DNA of 64,000 bases from the NCBI RefSeq assembly GCF_042648365.1, contig NZ_JBHRXI010000017.1, positions 62,001 through 126,000 on the forward strand. The letters are read 5' to 3'. Shown here in pieces: positions 60,951-64,000 of this stretch; the first letter of the stretch is position 1, and each line of letters begins with the position of its first letter. This DNA is from Lutimaribacter_A marinistellae (lineage in GTDB: Bacteria; Pseudomonadota; Alphaproteobacteria; Rhodobacterales; Rhodobacteraceae). Below the pieces are notes generated by a model. The model was not told the origin of the DNA. It searched no databases and saw only the letters and a program-made list of their open reading frames with translations. A program made the translations under genes and the position numbers.

Positions 60951-61406
60951 ATGGCAAAGACCCAAGACTTTACCGCCATCATGAAAGACATGATGGGTGC
61001 ATTCCCCGTCGACACCACCGCGATGGAAGACGCGTTCAAGACCACCGCGACCCTGAACGAGAAACTGTCGGGCGTTGCTCTCGAAGCCGCTGAAAAATCG
61101 GCCGAGATCTCGAACAAGTGGACCAAAGAAACCATCGCCAAGATGGCCGAAATGTCCAAGGCAAAGGCAGAGCCTGCCGATTACGCCAAGGCCGTGACCG
61201 ATTTCGCATCGGCCCAGGCAGAAGTCGCAGCCGAAAACATGGCCGCCTTCGCCGAGATCGCGAAAAAAGTCCAGATGGACACGGTCGAACTGATGATGGC
61301 AGCAGGCAAGGACCTCTCCGAGGACGCAACCGCGGCCGTCAAGAAGGCCACCAACGAAGTGACGGCCGCTGCCAAGAAGACCGCGACGGCTGCTGCTGCG
61401 AAGTAA
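60951..61406 (+). CDS. phaP: Phasin (PHB granule-associated protein)
   Basis: 151 residues, Phasin_2 type, nearly all alpha-helical and rich in Ala, Lys, Glu and Met, with a Lys/Ala-rich C-terminal tail (KKATNEVTAAAKKTATAAAAK region). Coats PHB granules and limits their size. ATG 60951 (MAKTQDFT) preferred; an in-frame ATG at 60936 is possible. It has its own promoter and a strong terminator, fitting high expression under PhaR control. Confidence 0.94.
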   Translation: MAKTQDFTAIMKDMMGAFPVDTTAMEDAFKTTATLNEKLSGVALEAAEKSAEISNKWTKETIAKMAEMSKAKAEPADYAKAVTDFASAQAEVAAENMAAFAEIAKKVQMDTVELMMAAGKDLSEDATAAVKKATNEVTAAAKKTATAAAAK

Positions 61407-61457
61407 GCATTACGCTGAGTTGCACCATCTCCTCCCAACCTTAGGTGCAATCACGTT

Positions 61458-61489
61458 GGGGCAGGTCCTAAGACCTGCCCCTTTTTTTT
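61458..61489 (+). terminator. Rho-independent terminator of phaP
   Basis: GGGGCAGGTC (61458-61467) pairs perfectly with GACCTGCCCC (61472-61481) around a CTAA loop, followed by eight Ts (61482-61489). It runs into the stop codon of the convergent GMC dehydrogenase gene. Confidence 0.95.
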
Positions 61490-63125
61490 ATGCCATCGCG
61501 GCGTCAGCGGCCCGAACGGCAAGCGCGTGAATGGTCAGGCTGGGTGCCGCTCCGCCCCCGGAAGACGGAAAGACGCTTGCATCGGCGATGAAGAGGTTGT
61601 CGATCTCGTGGCTACGGCAATGCGGGTCGACAACACCGGTCTGCGCATCGGACGACATCCGGCACGTTCCCGCCAGATGCGTCGAGCTGAAACGGTCTGC
61701 GACGCTTGTCTCTTCGAGAATTGTGGTCACCCCTGCCGCGCGGAGCAAGGTTCGCCCCTCCTGCGCCATCGCGGAGAGACGCTTCAGGCTGTCGCCGGTC
61801 AGGACAGAAGATACGACCGGAAGAGCAACGCCCATTGCATCATTTTGGTCTTGTGACAAGGTAATGCGGCTGCGGTCGTCCGGTACCACTTCTCCAACCG
61901 CACCTACGGCGAGCGCGGAACCGAAAGCATCCCGCAGATCGGATTGGAACACGCTGCCAAATCCGGTAATCAGCCTTGTTCCGTACGAGATCGGCCCGAC
62001 CAGCCCTATTTCCTGCGTGGCGTGTGACAGTTTGAACCCGCCCGTTCCATCAGCGCGTGAAAGCGGCGCGAGAAAATCGTTGCAAACAGCATCGGCGGGC
62101 AGGCCCATATGCGAGTTGCGCAGTCCGGGGGCGAGCCCGGCAGCGCTCCAGCTCAGCGTCTCCATGAAGTTGCGCCCCACCTGGCCGGATCCGTTGGCGA
62201 CACCCTCGGGATAATCCGTCGATGCGCTTGCCAACAGCAGGCGCGGGGTTTGCACCGCCCCCGCACAGAGCATCAGGATCGGTGTTTCTATTCTCCGCAG
62301 GCGCCCTTGTACCAGCGCCTCGACCGCGGCAATCCGTCGGCCGGCAGCCGGGATCAGGCGCACGACAGGGGTGTCGGCCCTAACCGTCAGGCGGCCGGTG
62401 CCCGCGGCGTGGCGCAGGAACGTCACGTCGGCGGAGCCCTTGTCGCCCAAGGGACATCCACGGCTGCAATTTGCGCAGTAATTGCAGGCCGGTCGATCGT
62501 CATAAGGAGCACCCAGCGCGGCACGGGTGTTGGCCTGCCACCCGAGGCCAAGCATGGTCGCAGCACGGCCCAATCTTGCGGCACCGGGGCTCAGCGGGTG
62601 CGGCGGCAAGGGGAGGTGCGGGTCCGCGCCCGCAACCCCGATGAGATGTTCACATAGAGCGTAGTAGGGCGCGAGTTCCTCCAACCCGAAAGGCCAGTCC
62701 ACCCCGTGTCCCGTCAAGCGGCGCAGGGCGAACGTGTCCGGGTGAAAACGATGCGCCTCGCCGACATAGCGCAGCGTTGTGCCGCCAATGCCTTGAACAT
62801 GATGAATTCCCCGGCCGCCCACCTGCCGACGATCGCCATACGACAAAGCGCCCCAAACCGCGTTGAATGATCGCGGCACTTCGGTGTCGTGCGGAATGGG
62901 TCCGAGATCGCCGAAGAGGATTTCGGCCCGGCTGCCAGGCTTCGTCGGAAAATCGTGACGTTCCCAATCCGGATTGGTCAGAGGGTAGTCGATTGCAGGA
63001 TCGAACCTTGGACCCGCCTCGAGCAGGAGGACATTCAAGCCCTTTTCTGCCATTCGCCATGCCGCCGCTGCGCCACCTGCACCAGAGCCGATAACGACGG
63101 CATCATGTCCGGTCAGCGCGTCCAC
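61488..63125 (-). CDS. GMC oxidoreductase, FAD-dependent sugar/gluconate dehydrogenase-like, with Cys cluster
   Basis: About 545 residues. Rossmann motif GSGAGG at 13-18, GMC signature region GGTTLRYVGEAHRF, and C-terminal THLAGTCRM with the active-site His. C214, C217, C220 and C224 form CxxCxxCxxxCP, like the 3Fe-4S motif of membrane FAD sugar dehydrogenases (GDH/FDH type). GTG 63125 overlaps the subunit 3 gene by 13 bases; the frame open to 63341 is rejected. No signal of its own, so it probably hitchhikes with the Tat-exported small subunit. The cytochrome subunit is not in the window. Confidence 0.85.
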   Translation of the reverse strand: MDALTGHDAVVIGSGAGGAAAAWRMAEKGLNVLLLEAGPRFDPAIDYPLTNPDWERHDFPTKPGSRAEILFGDLGPIPHDTEVPRSFNAVWGALSYGDRRQVGGRGIHHVQGIGGTTLRYVGEAHRFHPDTFALRRLTGHGVDWPFGLEELAPYYALCEHLIGVAGADPHLPLPPHPLSPGAARLGRAATMLGLGWQANTRAALGAPYDDRPACNYCANCSRGCPLGDKGSADVTFLRHAAGTGRLTVRADTPVVRLIPAAGRRIAAVEALVQGRLRRIETPILMLCAGAVQTPRLLLASASTDYPEGVANGSGQVGRNFMETLSWSAAGLAPGLRNSHMGLPADAVCNDFLAPLSRADGTGGFKLSHATQEIGLVGPISYGTRLITGFGSVFQSDLRDAFGSALAVGAVGEVVPDDRSRITLSQDQNDAMGVALPVVSSVLTGDSLKRLSAMAQEGRTLLRAAGVTTILEETSVADRFSSTHLAGTCRMSSDAQTGVVDPHCRSHEIDNLFIADASVFPSSGGGAAPSLTIHALAVRAADAAMA

Positions 63126-63598
63126 GGGGGCTGATATCCATCCGGTTGTGGCGCTGACGCGAGCGCCATTCCCATGCGCGCTTCGGGCTGGGAGTAGTGC
63201 AATTCGATGGCCAAACGGCGAACGAGGGCAAGATAATAGCCCTGTGGCGTCTGTGTGCCCGCGTCCTGCATCCACGCGAGGACAGCATCCTGTTGCTCGA
63301 TCGGTCGCGTGGCGAATTCGGGGCCACCATCGTTGAGCCACCTTGTCACATTGTTCGTGATTTCTGACCAGTCGGTGCTTTTGACTAGAATTGTGTCGAT
63401 TTCGGAAACGATAGCGACAACCTCGCCGGACGGGGTCACGCCGTCGCCCGGCAGGATGCGCGAGACCATTGCCCCCAGCGTTTCGCGCCGCAGTACTGCA
63501 TCAGGCGCTTGCGCGACAGCGGCGACCGGCGCCATCAACGGACCCATGGCCGCCAGAACGGCCATGCGAAGTACGTGTCGTCGATCAGAACCCTTCAA
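63113..63598 (-). CDS. Gluconate 2-dehydrogenase subunit 3-like, Tat-exported small subunit
   Basis: About 161 residues. N-terminal twin-arginine motif in SDRRHVLRM with a hydrophobic core and AVAQA cleavage site, then a helical subunit-3 domain (DTILVKSTDWSEITNNVTRWLNDGG). It likely chaperones the GMC large subunit through the Tat pathway. No ATG or GTG fits before the RR motif except inside the upstream gene, so TTG 63596-63598 is proposed; it overlaps the upstream stop by 14 bases. ATG at the end of the RR motif would lose it. Confidence 0.75.
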   Translation of the reverse strand: MKGSDRRHVLRMAVLAAMGPLMAPVAAVAQAPDAVLRRETLGAMVSRILPGDGVTPSGEVVAIVSEIDTILVKSTDWSEITNNVTRWLNDGGPEFATRPIEQQDAVLAWMQDAGTQTPQGYYLALVRRLAIELHYSQPEARMGMALASAPQPDGYQPPWTR

Positions 63599-64000
63599 TG
63601 GAATGCGCGCCGATATACCCTTCAAGCCCCGTGGTGAAGTCATAGTCGGCACCGGCCGCCCAGTACTTGCCGTTCGCTCCCAGAACGCCAAGAAAACTCT
63701 GACTTTCGAAGTTGTAGCCAAAGCCCAGTTCGCCCTGAACGTCTTCGTCTCCGACAAGCCCCGTAATCTTGAATTTGCGGAGGCCGAACCCGTCATTCAA
63801 CCGGAAATGCAAAGCAGCCTTGCCGCCTGTCACGTCTCCCGACGTATCTGTTTCGCCTGAGGCCACGCCGAGTATCCCCTCGAGCGTGGGGGCGCCGCTG
63901 CCGAACAGAAGATTCAGGCCGACATAAAGTGTCGTGTCGGAACTGTTCGTGGCAACCCCGGCGGGGGGCGGCGGTGGTGGAGGAGGACCGACGCCAGCCA
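63585..64000 (-). CDS. Hypothetical proline-rich, probable outer-membrane beta protein (5' truncated)
   Basis: The frame is open to the window edge, so only the last about 137 residues are seen, ending at TGA 63585. It begins with a run of eight prolines after AGVG. Alternating strands follow (LYVGLNLLFGSG, GELGFGYNFESQSFLG, GKYWAAGADYDF) with many Gly and aromatics, which resembles a small beta-barrel or lipocalin-like outer-membrane protein. It overlaps the start of the Tat small subunit and is probably in the same operon. No named family recognised. Confidence 0.55.
   Translation of the reverse strand, partial: AGVGPPPPPPPPAGVATNSSDTTLYVGLNLLFGSGAPTLEGILGVASGETDTSGDVTGGKAALHFRLNDGFGLRKFKITGLVGDEDVQGELGFGYNFESQSFLGVLGANGKYWAAGADYDFTTGLEGYIGAHSIEGF

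Noticed and set aside
1..64000. CRISPR arrays, insertion sequences, phage or plasmid genes
   Set aside because: No regularly spaced repeats, transposase, integrase, replication or capsid-like protein was seen on either strand.

Overview
The window reads as ordinary chromosome of a marine alphaproteobacterium of the Rhodobacterales (Roseobacter group). The G+C is high and genes lie in short, tightly packed operons. The gene complement fits: an ectoine-type aspartate kinase, a phaZ / phaC-phaP polyhydroxybutyrate locus, a DUF1127 protein, a DUF2927 lipoprotein, gatCA, and an A-type RNase P RNA. I see no rRNA operon, phage, insertion sequence, integrase or CRISPR array. The assignment to a group is inference from gene content, not from a marker phylogeny.

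Region by region. 0-2.5 kb: the 3' part of an ectoine-linked aspartate kinase, a GH103 lytic transglycosylase and tRNA-Gly(TCC). 2.7-7.5 kb: an ABC exporter, then an acyl-CoA synthetase coupled to an HSL-type esterase. 7.6-14.4 kb: a peptide/nickel-type ABC importer (fused double ATPase, two permeases, two tandem Tat-exported binding proteins). 14.6-17.5 kb: glycerate kinase, D-aminoacyl-tRNA deacylase, nitroreductase, a small heat-shock protein and a tiny lipoprotein. 17.6-23.3 kb: a six-gene envelope operon (small membrane protein, XpaC, TelA, DUF2927 lipoprotein, SPFH-GYF protein, tail-anchored zinc-ribbon protein), which is the most interesting candidate system here. 23.3-28.1 kb: rluB, tadA, a UPF0173 hydrolase, a ceramidase-like membrane enzyme, and an FAD oxidoreductase with a VOC protein.

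28.2-33.5 kb: gatCA, a lipoprotein, an AmpD-like amidase, 5-formyltetrahydrofolate cyclo-ligase and mgtE. 33.6-37.6 kb: guanine deaminase facing 8-oxoguanine deaminase, hisN and an XRE regulator. 37.9-42.5 kb: quinone oxidoreductase, a LysR regulator, DUF1127, a Bax-inhibitor-1 family protein, a lipoprotein, an acetyltransferase and rpmG. 42.6-43.1 kb: rnpB on the minus strand. 43.1-54 kb: ymdB-type phosphoesterase, two transporters, a YbaY-META protein, a TPM/zinc-ribbon protein, a flavin dehydrogenase, an SBF symporter, a glutamine amidotransferase and a second SLC13 transporter. 54-57.6 kb: yebC, two alpha/beta hydrolases, an M15-like protein and a GFA-like protein.

57.6-61.5 kb: the PHB locus. 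phaZ diverges from phaC, and phaP follows with its own promoter and terminator. CTGC-N3-GCAG palindromes, the type of site bound by the PhaR repressor, lie before both phaC and phaP, yet phaR is not next to phaP. 61.5-64 kb: a GMC dehydrogenase with an iron-sulfur-like cysteine cluster, its Tat-exported small subunit, and the 3' end of a proline-rich probable outer-membrane protein cut by the window edge.
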